Shown here: positions 28,056 to 37,690 of the stretch, piece after piece
Layout of the letters: each line of letters opens with the position of its first letter
How positions within the stretch are numbered: position 1 is the stretch's first letter
Origin: Paenibacillus rhizophilus
GTDB lineage: Bacteria; Bacillota; Bacilli; Paenibacillales; Paenibacillaceae
Reading direction: 5' to 3'
Assembly: GCF_003854965.1 (NCBI RefSeq)
Contig: NZ_RQPI01000001.1
Span: forward strand, 372,001 to 436,000
Length of the DNA: 64,000 nucleotides
Notes under the pieces: generated by a model
What the model was told of the DNA's origin: nothing
What the model saw: the letters and a program-made list of their open reading frames with translations, nothing else
Database searches by the model: none
Program-made: the position numbers and the translations under genes

Positions 28056-29039
28056 TTACCAGCTTCCTGAAGCCGTTCCCCAGATTGGCTCGGCATACTG
28101 ATTGACCAGATTCGAACCGCACTCTTTGCCCGTATCGTAGGAGCGGTCGCCGAGCTTAACCCGGAACTGCTCACGCTTCACTTCAGCCTCAATGCGGGTC
28201 TCCGCTTGAATCCAGTCAGACAGCGCCTTCATCACCAACCGACCTTCTGTAAGCGCCTGTTCCCACAGCTGCGGCACACTCTCCGTTCTGACCTCCGAAT
28301 AAAGCGCCGAATGTCTCCATGGGGTATTCCGTTCATTTAGATAATCCAGCTTTTCCTCGGCGGCAGAGAGTTTGCGGTAGAATAATCCGGCGTCTGGTCC
28401 GTGAACGATTTTTTTCTTCCAGCCGTGCGGGTCGAACAGCAATCTTTGCGCAAAAACCATATCACGGTAAGCTTCCTGCCAGCATGATCTTGGAAAGTCT
28501 GCCATCTCGGGATAAAAAGCACACGCGGTGGCATGCAGAATATCCACAACATCTGAGGGGAGAGACAGTCCGGCGTCAATCTCCATCCATCCGGGCATTT
28601 TCCATGTATTCCTGCCGTTCAGCCATTTGATAAACACCGTGTCAAGAGCGATCTCGAACCGTTGATGGTCCCTATGTTTGTAGCCGGATTTCCAATTGAT
28701 ATAAGGATGGAGATTTCGGTCCAGCAAATGATGAGTCATGAAGCCCGCAAAATAAGCTGCCGCCGGTATGCGTTCTTGCAGCGGAAGCAGAAGGACCCTG
28801 TCCCAGAATTCCATCAACACCCCGCCGCAGCTGCGGCTGTGCATGAAATCGCCAAGCCGGGACGCGCCGACATCTTTGCTCCAAGGAAGAAAGCCGTGAT
28901 AGAACAGGGAATCCGGACCCTGACAGCCGAGCTGGTAGAGGAGAGTATAGTCGGATAAGCTGTCTCTAAAAGGTGGGTAAGATTTCAGATCATCCTTTAA
29001 GCGCCGTCCATATTCGATATGCATCCATAGATTAGGCAT
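28056..29039 (-). CDS. Zinc-dependent phospholipase C family protein
   Basis: Protein of 327 residues of the PF00882 (zinc-dependent phospholipase C) family. The start MPNLWMHIEYGRRL and the His-rich THHLLDRNLHPYINW with KHRDHQRFE supply the presumed zinc ligands. No signal peptide is seen, unlike secreted phospholipase C, so a cytoplasmic hydrolase on an unknown phosphoester is likely. ATG 29039 has AAAGGAGTGA upstream; an in-frame TTG lies within that ribosome site and is rejected. Confidence 0.8.
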   Translation of the reverse strand: MPNLWMHIEYGRRLKDDLKSYPPFRDSLSDYTLLYQLGCQGPDSLFYHGFLPWSKDVGASRLGDFMHSRSCGGVLMEFWDRVLLLPLQERIPAAAYFAGFMTHHLLDRNLHPYINWKSGYKHRDHQRFEIALDTVFIKWLNGRNTWKMPGWMEIDAGLSLPSDVVDILHATACAFYPEMADFPRSCWQEAYRDMVFAQRLLFDPHGWKKKIVHGPDAGLFYRKLSAAEEKLDYLNERNTPWRHSALYSEVRTESVPQLWEQALTEGRLVMKALSDWIQAETRIEAEVKREQFRVKLGDRSYDTGKECGSNLVNQYAEPIWGTASGSW

Positions 29040-29241
29040 TGACTTCACTCCTTTCAAATGCCGGTCTGGTTACAGTATAAATCCGGAACGTTAGACGCGT
29101 GTTAACCGTTTCCTAAAAATCTGCTGCGATTGTCAATTTTACCGAAATTACCTGTCCGTTTCCCGGGTCTGGGAATTCTCAAAGCTAAAAAGTATAATGT
29201 AAAGTATGAGATTATGGCGAATGGAGGCTTTTGAATCAGCT

Positions 29242-29715
29242 ATGCAGGTTAGTAAAACGAATGCGATGAGAATACTGGACGCCCAAAAAATATCCTATGA
29301 AGTCCTTGCCTATGACAACGAGGACGGTCAAATTCACGGAACGGCCGTTGCGGAGAAGGTCGGAAGACCGCCGGAGAGCGTGTTCAAGACACTGGTCTCG
29401 CACAGCGGCTCCAATCTGTATGTCTTTGTCATTCCGGTTGCGGAAGAGCTGGATTTAAAAAAAGCGGCCAAGGCCGCCGGTGAGAAGAAAATTGAAATGC
29501 TCCCCATGAAGGATCTGCAAAAATGGACCGGATACATCCGGGGCGGCTGTTCTCCGGTCGGTATGAAAAAACATTACCCAACTTTCATCGACCAAAGCGC
29601 TGAAACGCTGGGAAAAATGGCGGTAAGCGCCGGTAAAATAGGCATGCAGGTGGAACTCCCTCCCGGCAGGCTGGCCGAGGCGGTTTCTGCGACGTTTACG
29701 GAGTTGGTCAAATAA
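29242..29715 (+). CDS. ybaK: Cys-tRNA(Pro)/Cys-tRNA(Cys) deacylase YbaK/EbsC
   Basis: Trans-editing factor that hydrolyses mischarged Cys-tRNA(Pro). About 157 residues. The conserved lysine is in VFKTLVSHSG, followed by the GGCSPVGMKK and FIDQSAE signature stretches. The family begins close to KTNAMRILD, so ATG 29242 is preferred. ATG 29206 lies right at the predicted transcription start of a TATAAT at 29193 and ATG 29221 leaves an odd extension. Confidence 0.88.
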   Translation: MQVSKTNAMRILDAQKISYEVLAYDNEDGQIHGTAVAEKVGRPPESVFKTLVSHSGSNLYVFVIPVAEELDLKKAAKAAGEKKIEMLPMKDLQKWTGYIRGGCSPVGMKKHYPTFIDQSAETLGKMAVSAGKIGMQVELPPGRLAEAVSATFTELVK

Positions 29716-29728
29716 TCAGGCGCTTCCG

Positions 29729-31645
29729 TTATATTGCCAAAGCGGTTTTGTAAGCAAGGTTTATGCCTTCCAAAGCTTTGCCGACAACAGCGGCGTCGCC
29801 AATTACTTTAATGCTGTACTTATCTTCAAGTTCCGAAGCTAATGCGTTATTGGACTTTGATCCTATGGCCAAAACGACCAAAGAAGCAGGCAGCGATTGT
29901 TGTCCTTTTTCCGTTTCAATGATTACATGAGTATCCGTTATTTCCAGAACCTTTGAATTTACATACGCGGTCACTTCATTACGCTTTAAGGATTCCATCA
30001 GGAACTGCTTGGATGCCGGCTCCATGTCTGCTGCAATTTCCGGACGCATCTCAACGATGGAGGTTTTCCGATTGTGAACCGCAATATGTTCTGCGGTTTC
30101 CGCTCCTACCAACCCGCCGCCAATGACAACCGCAGGATCGACCAGATCTACTTTTCCCAACAATACATCATTTGCAGTATATACATGAGCTTTGCCCGCG
30201 CCCGGTATTCCGGGAATGATTGGAGCGGCGCCCGAAGCGAGTATGATTTCATCCGGGTTCGCTTGTTCTACGAATTCTTTAGTTACCTCTGTATTTAACA
30301 CGACTTTTACCCCTGACCGGTCAAGCTCGCCCTTTTGCCACACGGTAAATGTATTTAAGAGTTCTTTTCCGGGAGGGATTGCGGCAAGGAGCCACTGTCC
30401 GCCAAGCTTATCGCTCTTATCGTACAAAGTTACATCATGACCGCGTTTTGCGGCGATAATGGCTGCTTCCATCCCAACGGGACCGCCGCCGATTACCATG
30501 ACTTTCTTGTTAACTTCAGCTTCCTTAAGCTCATACTCACCTTCTTTGCCCGTCAGCGGGTTGACCAAGCAGGAAACAGGGTTTTGCTGAGCGATTCTCC
30601 ATTGACAGCCCTGTCTGCAGCCGATGCAGAAAATAATTTCATCCAGCCGTCCTTCCCTCACCTTGTTCGGGAATTGAGGATCTGCTGTAGAAGCCCGGCC
30701 CATTGCCACGAAGTCCGCCTTGCCTTCCTTTAGAATCGACTCCGCCACATGTGGATAAATGATTTTGTTTACGGCGAATACCGGTATGTTGACCACTTTT
30801 CTAATTTCTTTGGCATAGTCGGAGAATACGGCCGTTCTGATCGCTGTAGGCGCAGATACGATTGCTCCGCTCTTGTAAACCCCGGCAGAAGCATGAATTG
30901 CAGCCACGCCACTTTGCTCCAACACCTGACTGATCACTTTCGTATCTTCGATGGTCAGTCCGCCTTCCACCAGCTCATCAGCAGAAATCCGGTAAATAAT
31001 CGGGAACTCATCGCCGACCAATTCTTTGGCTCTGGCTATGATTTCAAGCGGGAACCGCAGCCGGTTCATCAGGTTTCCGCCATAGGCGTCGGTTCTCTTG
31101 TTGGAGAAAGGGGAGACGAATTGATTGATTAAATATCCATGTGCTCCATGAAGCTCGATGGCATCATAGCCTGCTTCTTTACATCTTCTGATGGCCTGTG
31201 CGAATTTCTCCACCAATTCCTTCACTTCCTCAGTGGTCAATTCAACAGGAGTTTCAGACTGAGTCGGATCTTGAATGGCCGAAGGGGCTACCGGTCTCAT
31301 CCCCATGATTTCACTGCTCGCTTCTCTGCCCGCATGATACACTTGCACCGCTATTTTAGCTCCTGCCTTATGCACCCGTTCAACCAGTTCTTTATGTTCT
31401 TCCATGAGTTCATCGGACCATAACCCGGCTATATTTTTAAATCCGGCGCCTCTGGGCTCTATTGCATTATCCTCGGCGATGATCAGGCCCCAGCCGCCTT
31501 TGGCTTTTTCCTCGTAGTATCTAATATACCGTTCAGTCAGTCTGCCGTCTTCCGCGGCATATTCGGACAGCATCGGGGGGACAATCAGCCGATTTTTAAT
31601 TTCCAAATTGCCTATTTTTCCCGGTTCAAAAATCTTGGTAAACAT
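29729..31645 (-). CDS. NADH:flavin oxidoreductase / 2,4-dienoyl-CoA reductase-like enzyme
   Basis: Old-yellow-enzyme multidomain reductase of 638 residues. An FMN-binding TIM barrel covers 1-340, with HGAHGYLINQF and SPFSNKRTDAYGG. A 4Fe-4S site follows with cysteines in CIGCRQGC and VSC. Then an FAD domain (MVIGGGPVGMEAAI) and an NAD(H) domain (VVIGGGLVGAETAEH). Relatives reduce enoate, dienoyl-CoA or bile-acid substrates; the substrate here is unknown. It is visibly AT-richer than its neighbours, interrupts the conserved backbone and is probably acquired. ATG with AGGAGAGG upstream. A DUF24-type operator lies 140 bp upstream. Confidence 0.88.
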   Translation of the reverse strand: MFTKIFEPGKIGNLEIKNRLIVPPMLSEYAAEDGRLTERYIRYYEEKAKGGWGLIIAEDNAIEPRGAGFKNIAGLWSDELMEEHKELVERVHKAGAKIAVQVYHAGREASSEIMGMRPVAPSAIQDPTQSETPVELTTEEVKELVEKFAQAIRRCKEAGYDAIELHGAHGYLINQFVSPFSNKRTDAYGGNLMNRLRFPLEIIARAKELVGDEFPIIYRISADELVEGGLTIEDTKVISQVLEQSGVAAIHASAGVYKSGAIVSAPTAIRTAVFSDYAKEIRKVVNIPVFAVNKIIYPHVAESILKEGKADFVAMGRASTADPQFPNKVREGRLDEIIFCIGCRQGCQWRIAQQNPVSCLVNPLTGKEGEYELKEAEVNKKVMVIGGGPVGMEAAIIAAKRGHDVTLYDKSDKLGGQWLLAAIPPGKELLNTFTVWQKGELDRSGVKVVLNTEVTKEFVEQANPDEIILASGAAPIIPGIPGAGKAHVYTANDVLLGKVDLVDPAVVIGGGLVGAETAEHIAVHNRKTSIVEMRPEIAADMEPASKQFLMESLKRNEVTAYVNSKVLEITDTHVIIETEKGQQSLPASLVVLAIGSKSNNALASELEDKYSIKVIGDAAVVGKALEGINLAYKTALAI

Positions 31646-31784
31646 AATAAATCCTCTCCTTATTCCTGTTTTAGATTGTGAAATTTTACACTTACATCCT
31701 TACACTTTCATTGAAATCCATTTGAAATCTCGAAGCACCACCGGCAAATTCATTGTATGTTCAAACGCACATTACGAATAGTAC

Positions 31785-31798
31785 GTACTTTTTAGTAC
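31785..31798. promoter_or_regulatory. Inverted repeat, possible redox-regulator operator
   Basis: GTACT-TTTT-AGTAC is a perfect inverted repeat upstream of the flavin oxidoreductase, overlapping another palindrome AGTACGTACT. HxlR/DUF24 regulators such as YodB and HypR bind similar TACT...AGTA sites. Role inferred; the regulator is not in the window. Confidence 0.4.
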
Positions 31799-31883
31799 CT
31801 AAGGCACTTAAAACTCCCATACTGAAATTGCAGCATTCGAAAACACCTAAAATTTGAGTATATGGATATATCCCGCGGCACTA

Positions 31884-31892
31884 TGTTATAAT
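31884..31892 (+). promoter_or_regulatory. Extended -10 promoter of miaB
   Basis: TGTTATAAT, an extended -10 element, 55 bp before the miaB ATG. No good -35. Confidence 0.5.
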
Positions 31893-31947
31893 TTTTAATT
31901 GCAAGCGAACCCAAAAATCATCGTTTTCGAATAGAGGATGTGACAGC

Positions 31948-33531
31948 ATGACCAAGGAGAGTAACTCACCGGACTTAAAATCCGGCAAGGGTGCCAAGGA
32001 TTACTCCAAATACTTCGATTTTAGCGGAGCCAAGGTGATCAGCGAACAAGAGGGGAAGACCACCTACCGCATCAAGGGGCGAACCATTCAGGTAAACAGC
32101 CAGCCCGACTATAAGGAAGGCAAACGGCGCGGCAAGGAAGATATAGAGGTCCACTACGATTTTGCCATTCCCGAGGACATGAGAGTTTTCGGCGAAGGCA
32201 AGCTATACCACATCACGACTTACGGCTGTCTAATGAACGAGCATGATACCGAGACGATGAAGGGCATGCTGGAGCAGATGGGCTACCGGAGCACCGAGGA
32301 CCGGAACGAGGCGGACATTATATTGCTCAATACTTGCGCCATCCGGGAGAACGCCGAAGACAAGGTATTCGGGGAACTCGGCCACCTCAAGCATCTGAAG
32401 ACGGAGAAACCGGGCCTGCTGCTCGGCGTCAGCGGATGCATGTCCCAGGAAGAGGGAGTCGTAAGCCGGATCATGGCGAAGCACGGGTTTGTCGATATGA
32501 TTTTCGGCACGCATAATATCCACCGTCTTCCGGCATTGATCAAGGAAGCGGTGTTCAGCAAAGAGCTGGTAGTGGAAGTCTGGTCCAAGGAAGGCGACAT
32601 TATCGAGAACCTGCCGAAAAAAAGGGAGGGCATGCGCGCCTGGGTCAACATTATGTACGGCTGTGACAAGTTCTGCACGTACTGCATCGTGCCGTACACC
32701 CGGGGCAAGGAACGAAGCCGCCGTCCCGAGGATGTGATCGCGGAGCTTCGCGAGCTGGCCCGCCAGGGCTTCAAGGAAGTGACGCTGCTCGGGCAGAACG
32801 TGAACGCTTACGGCAAGGATTTTGCCGATATCGATTACACGTTTGGCGATTTGATGGACGATCTGCGGAAGATTGACATCCCGCGTATCCGGTTCATGAC
32901 CTCCCACCCGCGCGATTTTGACGATAAGCTTGTGGAAGTGCTGGGCAAGGGCGGCAACCTGATGGAGAGCATCCATCTGCCCGTTCAATCCGGAAGCAAC
33001 GCCATTCTCAAAAAAATGAGCCGCAAGTACAGCCGGGAGACCTTCCTGACACTCGTCGGCAAGCTGAAAGCATCGGTCAAGGACCTTGTGCTGACCACGG
33101 ATATTATCGTCGGCTTCCCCGGCGAGACGGAGGAGCAGTTCGAGGAAACGATGTCGCTGGTGCGCGAAGTCGGTTTCGACATGGCCTACACGTTCATTTA
33201 TTCTCCCCGTGAAGGAACCCCGGCGGCCGCTATGGAGGACAATGTGCCGGCAGAGGTCAAGAGCGACCGGCTGCGTCGGTTGAACGGGCTGATCAGCGAA
33301 CAGAGCCGGATCGGCAACGAGCGGATGCTCGGGCAAACGGTGGAAGTGCTGGTCGAAGGCGAGAGCAAGAATAACGCCGCCGTGCTGTCCGGACGGACCC
33401 GAAGCAACAAGCTGGTTCATTTTGAAGGGCCGAAAGAGCTTGTAGGAAGCTTTGTGAACGTGCGCATCACCGATACGAAGACCTGGTATATCAAAGGCGT
33501 CTGCGTTACCGAAACCGCCGCCGTCCATTAA
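31948..33531 (+). CDS. miaB: tRNA-2-methylthio-N6-dimethylallyladenosine synthase MiaB
   Basis: Radical-SAM methylthiotransferase acting on A37 of tRNAs that read UNN codons. 527 residues. A long N-terminal extension of about 85 residues, common in Bacilli, precedes the UPF0004 domain with Cys94, Cys130 and Cys164. The radical-SAM motif GCDKFCTYC supplies Cys239, Cys243 and Cys246. A TRAM domain ends the protein. ymcA follows by 28 bp, matching the B. subtilis ymcB-ymcA order. Confidence 0.95.
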   Translation: MTKESNSPDLKSGKGAKDYSKYFDFSGAKVISEQEGKTTYRIKGRTIQVNSQPDYKEGKRRGKEDIEVHYDFAIPEDMRVFGEGKLYHITTYGCLMNEHDTETMKGMLEQMGYRSTEDRNEADIILLNTCAIRENAEDKVFGELGHLKHLKTEKPGLLLGVSGCMSQEEGVVSRIMAKHGFVDMIFGTHNIHRLPALIKEAVFSKELVVEVWSKEGDIIENLPKKREGMRAWVNIMYGCDKFCTYCIVPYTRGKERSRRPEDVIAELRELARQGFKEVTLLGQNVNAYGKDFADIDYTFGDLMDDLRKIDIPRIRFMTSHPRDFDDKLVEVLGKGGNLMESIHLPVQSGSNAILKKMSRKYSRETFLTLVGKLKASVKDLVLTTDIIVGFPGETEEQFEETMSLVREVGFDMAYTFIYSPREGTPAAAMEDNVPAEVKSDRLRRLNGLISEQSRIGNERMLGQTVEVLVEGESKNNAAVLSGRTRSNKLVHFEGPKELVGSFVNVRITDTKTWYIKGVCVTETAAVH

Positions 33532-33559
33532 CTCCAAATACGAAAGTGAGCGACCCGGT

Positions 33560-34012
33560 ATGACAGAGGAAAAAGGCCGTATGAACAAATACGGGATGAT
33601 GACCTATGATACCCGCGATCTGATTGTGCGTGACGACATCCTGGCAAAAGCAAAGGAACTCGCGTCGTTGATTTCGACCAGTGAGGAAGTCAGGCAATTT
33701 CAGCAGGCGGAGGAGAAAATCCGGAACCATGAACGCGTTCAGGAATTGATTTCCAGAATGAAGAAGAAGCAGAAGGAGATCGTCGCCTTCGAGAGCTTCG
33801 GGAATAACGATATGGTGGCCAAAATCGAGCTCGAGATCAACGAGCTTCAAGGCGAGATCGACGGCATTCCGCTTGTCACCGAATTTCAGCAGAGCCAAAC
33901 CGACATCAATTACCTGCTGCAATTGGTCGTATCCGTCATCCGGGACACCGTCTCGGAGAAAATCAATGTCGAGGCCGGAACCGAAGCCCCGCCATCTAAA
34001 TGCGGCGAATAG
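33560..34012 (+). CDS. ymcA: RicA/YmcA family regulator (DUF964)
   Basis: All-helical protein of 150 residues. In B. subtilis YmcA (RicA) forms the RicAFT complex with YlbF and YaaT, which binds Fe-S clusters and assists RNase Y, affecting biofilm, competence and sporulation. Heptad-like helices such as QFQQAEEKIRNHERVQELI and the motif PLVTEFQQSQTDINYLLQLV support the family. rny lies in the same window at 21-23 kb. ATG 33560 has a weak ribosome site; ATG 33581 with GAGGAAAAAGG is an alternative and is closer to family length. Confidence 0.85.
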   Translation: MTEEKGRMNKYGMMTYDTRDLIVRDDILAKAKELASLISTSEEVRQFQQAEEKIRNHERVQELISRMKKKQKEIVAFESFGNNDMVAKIELEINELQGEIDGIPLVTEFQQSQTDINYLLQLVVSVIRDTVSEKINVEAGTEAPPSKCGE

Positions 34013-34058
34013 CATAACCGGCAAGCGCCCGGTCAGGGCGGCACTCCGGTAATTGAGA

Positions 34059-34094
34059 AATGACCCTGCGCTTACGATAAGCGGCAGGGTCATT
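34059..34094 (+). terminator. Hairpin after ymcA
   Basis: AATGACCCTG and CGCTT pair with AAGCG and CAGGGTCATT, with one bulge. It lacks a long T run, so a terminator or 3' end stabiliser. Confidence 0.5.
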
Positions 34095-34254
34095 ATCGTA
34101 CCGGTGTCCGAGTCAAACTGAAATTATCCGCTCCAAGCCTTTATGAAGAAAGGAATATGTAACTTTTCGTAACAAGGTTGTTGATTTTCGAAGTTTAGGT
34201 TTGGTACATTTAAGGATACAATAACGCAATTTAGCTGCGGCAAAGGATGGATCA

Positions 34255-35028
34255 ATGGTGAGCGAGAACGGGGAACAACACTACAACGCCAAAAAATACC
34301 GCACTCCGGACGGCGTTCCGGCCGATATCGTCATGTTCACGTTGACCAAACGCGAACGGAAGACTGTTACGAAGACACTTCCGCTGCGTGAACTGAAGGT
34401 GATGCTGATTCGGCGGAAGAAATGGCCTTGTGAAGGAATGTGGGCTCTACCTGGGGGCTTCTGTCAGGAAAACGAATCGATATATGACGCGGCTACACGG
34501 GAATTAAAGGAAGAGACGGGAGTCGACGGCGGCCACCTGGAATACTTGGGGGTTTACAGCACGCCAGGGCGGGACCCGCGCGGTTGGATCATCAGCCACG
34601 CTTTTTTCGCGCTGGTGGAGGAATGGATGCTTGAGCAAAGACAGGCTTCCGACGATGCGGGGGAGGTCGGTCTGTTTACCCTTCAGGAGGCGCTGGAGGA
34701 GCTGGAGCTGGCCTTTGACCACCATAATATTATTACGGACGCTTACCTGCGGATTCAGCAGCAAATGCTGCAGACAACGATTGCGAAGCAGTTCCTGCCG
34801 CCTCATTTTACGCTGAGCGAGCTGTATCAGGTGATTCAGACGGTAGTTCCGGAATTCAAGGAACCGAACTTTATCCGCAAAATCACTTCCACACGCAGTC
34901 GCCAGGGCATTTTGCAGGAAGTGCGGGACCCGGACGGCAATCCGCTGAGCTCCAATCAATACTCGCAGCGTCCGGCTCAGCTGTACATGTTTACCGATCA
35001 TCAGCCGCTCTTGTCCATTTATACCTGA
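34255..35028 (+). CDS. NrtR-type Nudix hydrolase / transcriptional regulator
   Basis: 257 residues. A Nudix domain (about 20-160) with a complete Nudix box from Gly68 to Val90 (GFCQENE, then RELKEETGV) precedes a C-terminal winged helix (about 165-235; PHFTLSELYQVIQTV). NrtR proteins use a Nudix domain to sense ADP-ribose or NAD-related ligands and repress NAD genes. Here the next two genes are nicotinamidase and nicotinate phosphoribosyltransferase, so regulation of NAD salvage is likely. Because the box is intact, ADP-ribose hydrolysis is also possible. Confidence 0.82.
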   Translation: MVSENGEQHYNAKKYRTPDGVPADIVMFTLTKRERKTVTKTLPLRELKVMLIRRKKWPCEGMWALPGGFCQENESIYDAATRELKEETGVDGGHLEYLGVYSTPGRDPRGWIISHAFFALVEEWMLEQRQASDDAGEVGLFTLQEALEELELAFDHHNIITDAYLRIQQQMLQTTIAKQFLPPHFTLSELYQVIQTVVPEFKEPNFIRKITSTRSRQGILQEVRDPDGNPLSSNQYSQRPAQLYMFTDHQPLLSIYT

Positions 35029-35089
35029 TTTACGGTTGAAGTTAGGAAGAAGGGGAGAAGCTGGGAGTATACGGGAGGAGGCCGCTTGG

Positions 35090-35641
35090 ATGCGAGCGCT
35101 GATCGTAATCGATTACACGAAGGATTTTGTCGACGGCAGCCTGCCGGTGGGACAGCCGGGGATCGAGATTGAGGACCGGATCTGCCGGTTGACCGGGGAT
35201 TTTGCGGAGAACGGCGACTATGTGGTCATGGCCGTCGATTTGCACGACAAGGATGATGCCTTTCATCCGGAGAGCAGGCTGTTTCCGCCGCATAACCTCC
35301 AGGGGAGCGAAGGGCGGGAGCTTTACGGAAGGCTGAAGGATGTGTATGAAGCCCGCCGGAATGACATCTATTGGATGGATAAGACCCGCTACAGCGCTTT
35401 TTGCGGAACGGATTTGGAACTGAAGCTGCGGGAACGCGGGATCACCGAGCTGCACCTGATCGGCGTTTGCACGGATATATGCGTCCTGCATACGGCCGTG
35501 GATGCTTACAATAAAGGCTTCTCCATCGTTGTGCATGAGGACGCCGTAGCCAGCTTTAATCCCGAAGGACATGCATGGGCGCTCGGGCATTTTGCCGGAA
35601 GCCTGGGCGCGAAGGTGGTCAAAGACGCGAATAAGGTTTAA
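35090..35641 (+). CDS. pncA: Nicotinamidase (isochorismatase family)
   Basis: Hydrolyses nicotinamide to nicotinate. 183 residues. The catalytic triad is visible as Asp8 (VIDYTKDF), Lys98 (MDKTRYSAF) and Cys131 (GVCTDICV), and metal ligands as Asp50, His52 and His59. GGGAGGAGG eight bases before ATG 35090 fixes the start; a longer frame upstream is not used. It lies 61 bp after the NrtR-type gene and before pncB, forming an NAD salvage block. Confidence 0.92.
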   Translation: MRALIVIDYTKDFVDGSLPVGQPGIEIEDRICRLTGDFAENGDYVVMAVDLHDKDDAFHPESRLFPPHNLQGSEGRELYGRLKDVYEARRNDIYWMDKTRYSAFCGTDLELKLRERGITELHLIGVCTDICVLHTAVDAYNKGFSIVVHEDAVASFNPEGHAWALGHFAGSLGAKVVKDANKV

Positions 35642-35666
35642 AAAATATAGACGGTAAACGGATGGG

Positions 35667-35688
35667 AAGCGGCGGATAGCCGCTTTTT
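35667..35688 (+). terminator. Terminator between pncA and pncB
   Basis: AAGCGGC pairs with GCCGCTT over a five-base loop, then TTTTT. Partial termination would uncouple pncB. Confidence 0.7.
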
Positions 35689-35734
35689 CTGCCTGAGAAC
35701 GGATAAGTGGGCAGCAATGACAGGAGATGATGAG

Positions 35735-37186
35735 TTGAACAGAGAGCTTGCTCTGCATACGGATAAATACCAGATCAATATGATGTACGCCCATTGGGTG
35801 AACGGCACCCATAAGCGCCGCGCCGTGTTTGAGGCTTACTTCCGCAAGCTGCCCTTCGGCAACGGCTTTGCCGTATTTGCCGGCCTGGAACGGATAGTGG
35901 GTTATATCGGTTCTCTCCGGTTTACGGAGGAAGATATCCGCTACCTGTCGGAACAGGAAGAGAATTACGCGCCGGCTTTCCTGGAAGAGCTGCTGCAATT
36001 CCATTTTCAGGGCACGATTCATTCGATGAAAGAAGGCGCTCTAGTGTTTCCGGAAGAGCCGCTGGTCCGGGTGGAGGGCACGATTATGGAAGCCCAGCTG
36101 GTGGAGACGGCGATTCTTAATTTTATGAACTTCCAGACGCTGATCGCAACCAAGGCGTCGCGGATCAAGCAGGTGGCGGGGGACGATATTCTGCTTGAAT
36201 TCGGCACCCGCAGAGCCCAGGAAGCCGATGCGGCCATTTGGGGGACCCGTGCGGCCTATATCGGCGGCTTCGACGCCACATCCAATATGCTGGCAGGCCG
36301 GATGTTCGGCATTCCCGCCAAGGGAACCCACGCCCATTCCTGGGTGCAGAGCTTCGGCAGCGAGCAGGAGGCGTTCGATACCTACGCGAAGGTGCTGCCG
36401 GACGGAGTCACGCTGCTTGTCGACACGTTTGATACACTGCGCAGCGGCGTGCCGCACGCGATTGCCACAGCGAAGAAGCTGGAAGCCGTGGGCAAGCGGA
36501 TGAATGCGATCCGGCTGGACAGCGGCGACTTGGCGTATCTGTCCATTCAGGCGCGTAGGATGCTGGACGAAGCGGGGCTGGAGTATGTCAAAATCGTCGC
36601 CAGCAATGATTTGGATGAGAACACGATTTCGAACCTGAAGCAGCAGGGGGCGGCGATTGACACTTGGGGTGTCGGCACACAGCTGATTACCGCATCCGAC
36701 CAGCCTGCGCTTGGGGGCGTGTACAAGCTGGTGGAGATTGAATCGAAGGACGGAGAGATGGTGCCTACCATCAAGATCTCCTCCAATCCGGAGAAGGTGT
36801 CCACACCCGGCAAAAAGGAGGTTTACCGCATTATCGGCACGAACGGAAAAGCGATGTCCGATTATATCAGCTTCCCGGATGAGGACCGTCCGCGAAACGG
36901 CCGTCCGCTTAAGCTATTTAACCCGCTGCATCCCTATTTGCAGAAGAACGTGGAACGCTATGAGGCGCTGGCGATGCTGGAACCTATCTTTGTGAACGGT
37001 TTTCAGGTATACAATCTTCCGGGACTTGAAGAGATTCGCCGCTATCATCGTGAGCAGATGGACCTGTTCTGGCCGGAATACCTGCGCAAGCTGAATCCGG
37101 AGGTATACCGGGTTAGCCTTAGCGAGACGGTCTGGAACCGGAAGCAGGAGCTGATCAAGGAGCATATGCTGGCAGACCGGGAATAG
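35735..37186 (+). CDS. pncB: Nicotinate phosphoribosyltransferase
   Basis: Makes nicotinate mononucleotide from nicotinate, PRPP and ATP. About 483 residues. Typical stretches are LHTDKYQINMMYAHW at the N-terminus, LLEFGTRRAQ, GTHAHSWVQSF, RLDSGDLAYLS and TWGVGTQLITA; the phosphorylated histidine should be in the GTHAHS region. TTG 35735 has AGGAG eight bases upstream. ATG 35717, six codons earlier and in frame, is an alternative with a poorer ribosome site. Confidence 0.93.
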   Translation: MNRELALHTDKYQINMMYAHWVNGTHKRRAVFEAYFRKLPFGNGFAVFAGLERIVGYIGSLRFTEEDIRYLSEQEENYAPAFLEELLQFHFQGTIHSMKEGALVFPEEPLVRVEGTIMEAQLVETAILNFMNFQTLIATKASRIKQVAGDDILLEFGTRRAQEADAAIWGTRAAYIGGFDATSNMLAGRMFGIPAKGTHAHSWVQSFGSEQEAFDTYAKVLPDGVTLLVDTFDTLRSGVPHAIATAKKLEAVGKRMNAIRLDSGDLAYLSIQARRMLDEAGLEYVKIVASNDLDENTISNLKQQGAAIDTWGVGTQLITASDQPALGGVYKLVEIESKDGEMVPTIKISSNPEKVSTPGKKEVYRIIGTNGKAMSDYISFPDEDRPRNGRPLKLFNPLHPYLQKNVERYEALAMLEPIFVNGFQVYNLPGLEEIRRYHREQMDLFWPEYLRKLNPEVYRVSLSETVWNRKQELIKEHMLADRE

Positions 37187-37283
37187 GAAGGGGAAATTAG
37201 CATTTTATTTTTGATTTTTTTGTGAAAATCATTTTGCATTACATTCATTTTTCTGAGACAACGGAAAAGCGGGAAAAAAGAGG

Positions 37284-37323
37284 CTTCCTTCGGCGCTGAA
37301 ACGGCCCCGGGGGAAGTTTTTTT
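37284..37323 (+). terminator. Rho-independent terminator after pncB
   Basis: A 10-bp stem CTTCCTTCGG/CCGGGGGAAG with two G-T pairs, followed by seven T. Confidence 0.8.
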
Positions 37324-37380
37324 GCTGCAAAAATCAGCAGTAATGCGGTTCATCATTTTTTTCTTTCATATAAGGTGATT

Positions 37381-37438
37381 TTGATCAATATTAATGTGAC
37401 AAATTTAACATCTTAATTTTTAATTTTTTTGTTAGATT
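37381..37438 (+). promoter_or_regulatory. FNR-type sites and promoter upstream of the ferredoxin oxidoreductase genes
   Basis: TGTGACAAATTTAACA (37395-37410) differs at one base from TGTGA-N6-TCACA. TTGATCAATATTAA just before it differs at one base from the TTGAT-N4-ATCAA form. A TAGATT at 37433-37438 puts the transcription start about 41.5 bp from the centre of the first palindrome, the class II FNR activation distance. The leader of about 240 nt that follows holds no gene. Confidence 0.5.
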
Positions 37439-37690
37439 AAAGGTAACAAATGTCACAGGCGAGCGAAAGACATATTTTGTACACATTCAATGATTTTCAT
37501 GGGAGATTTCTTCCTCTCGCTGTTACGCCGCTCTGTCGCTTATAAGAGAATTATTGGCATTTTATAAATTATTATGATTCTCTTGAACTGCCGAATGCAA
37601 GATTTATCACTTCACTTGTTGTAGAATCAAGGTACAATTTTGAAAAAGTCATTCAGGATGTTATTCTAGCTGACACAGAAGAAAGGGGTT

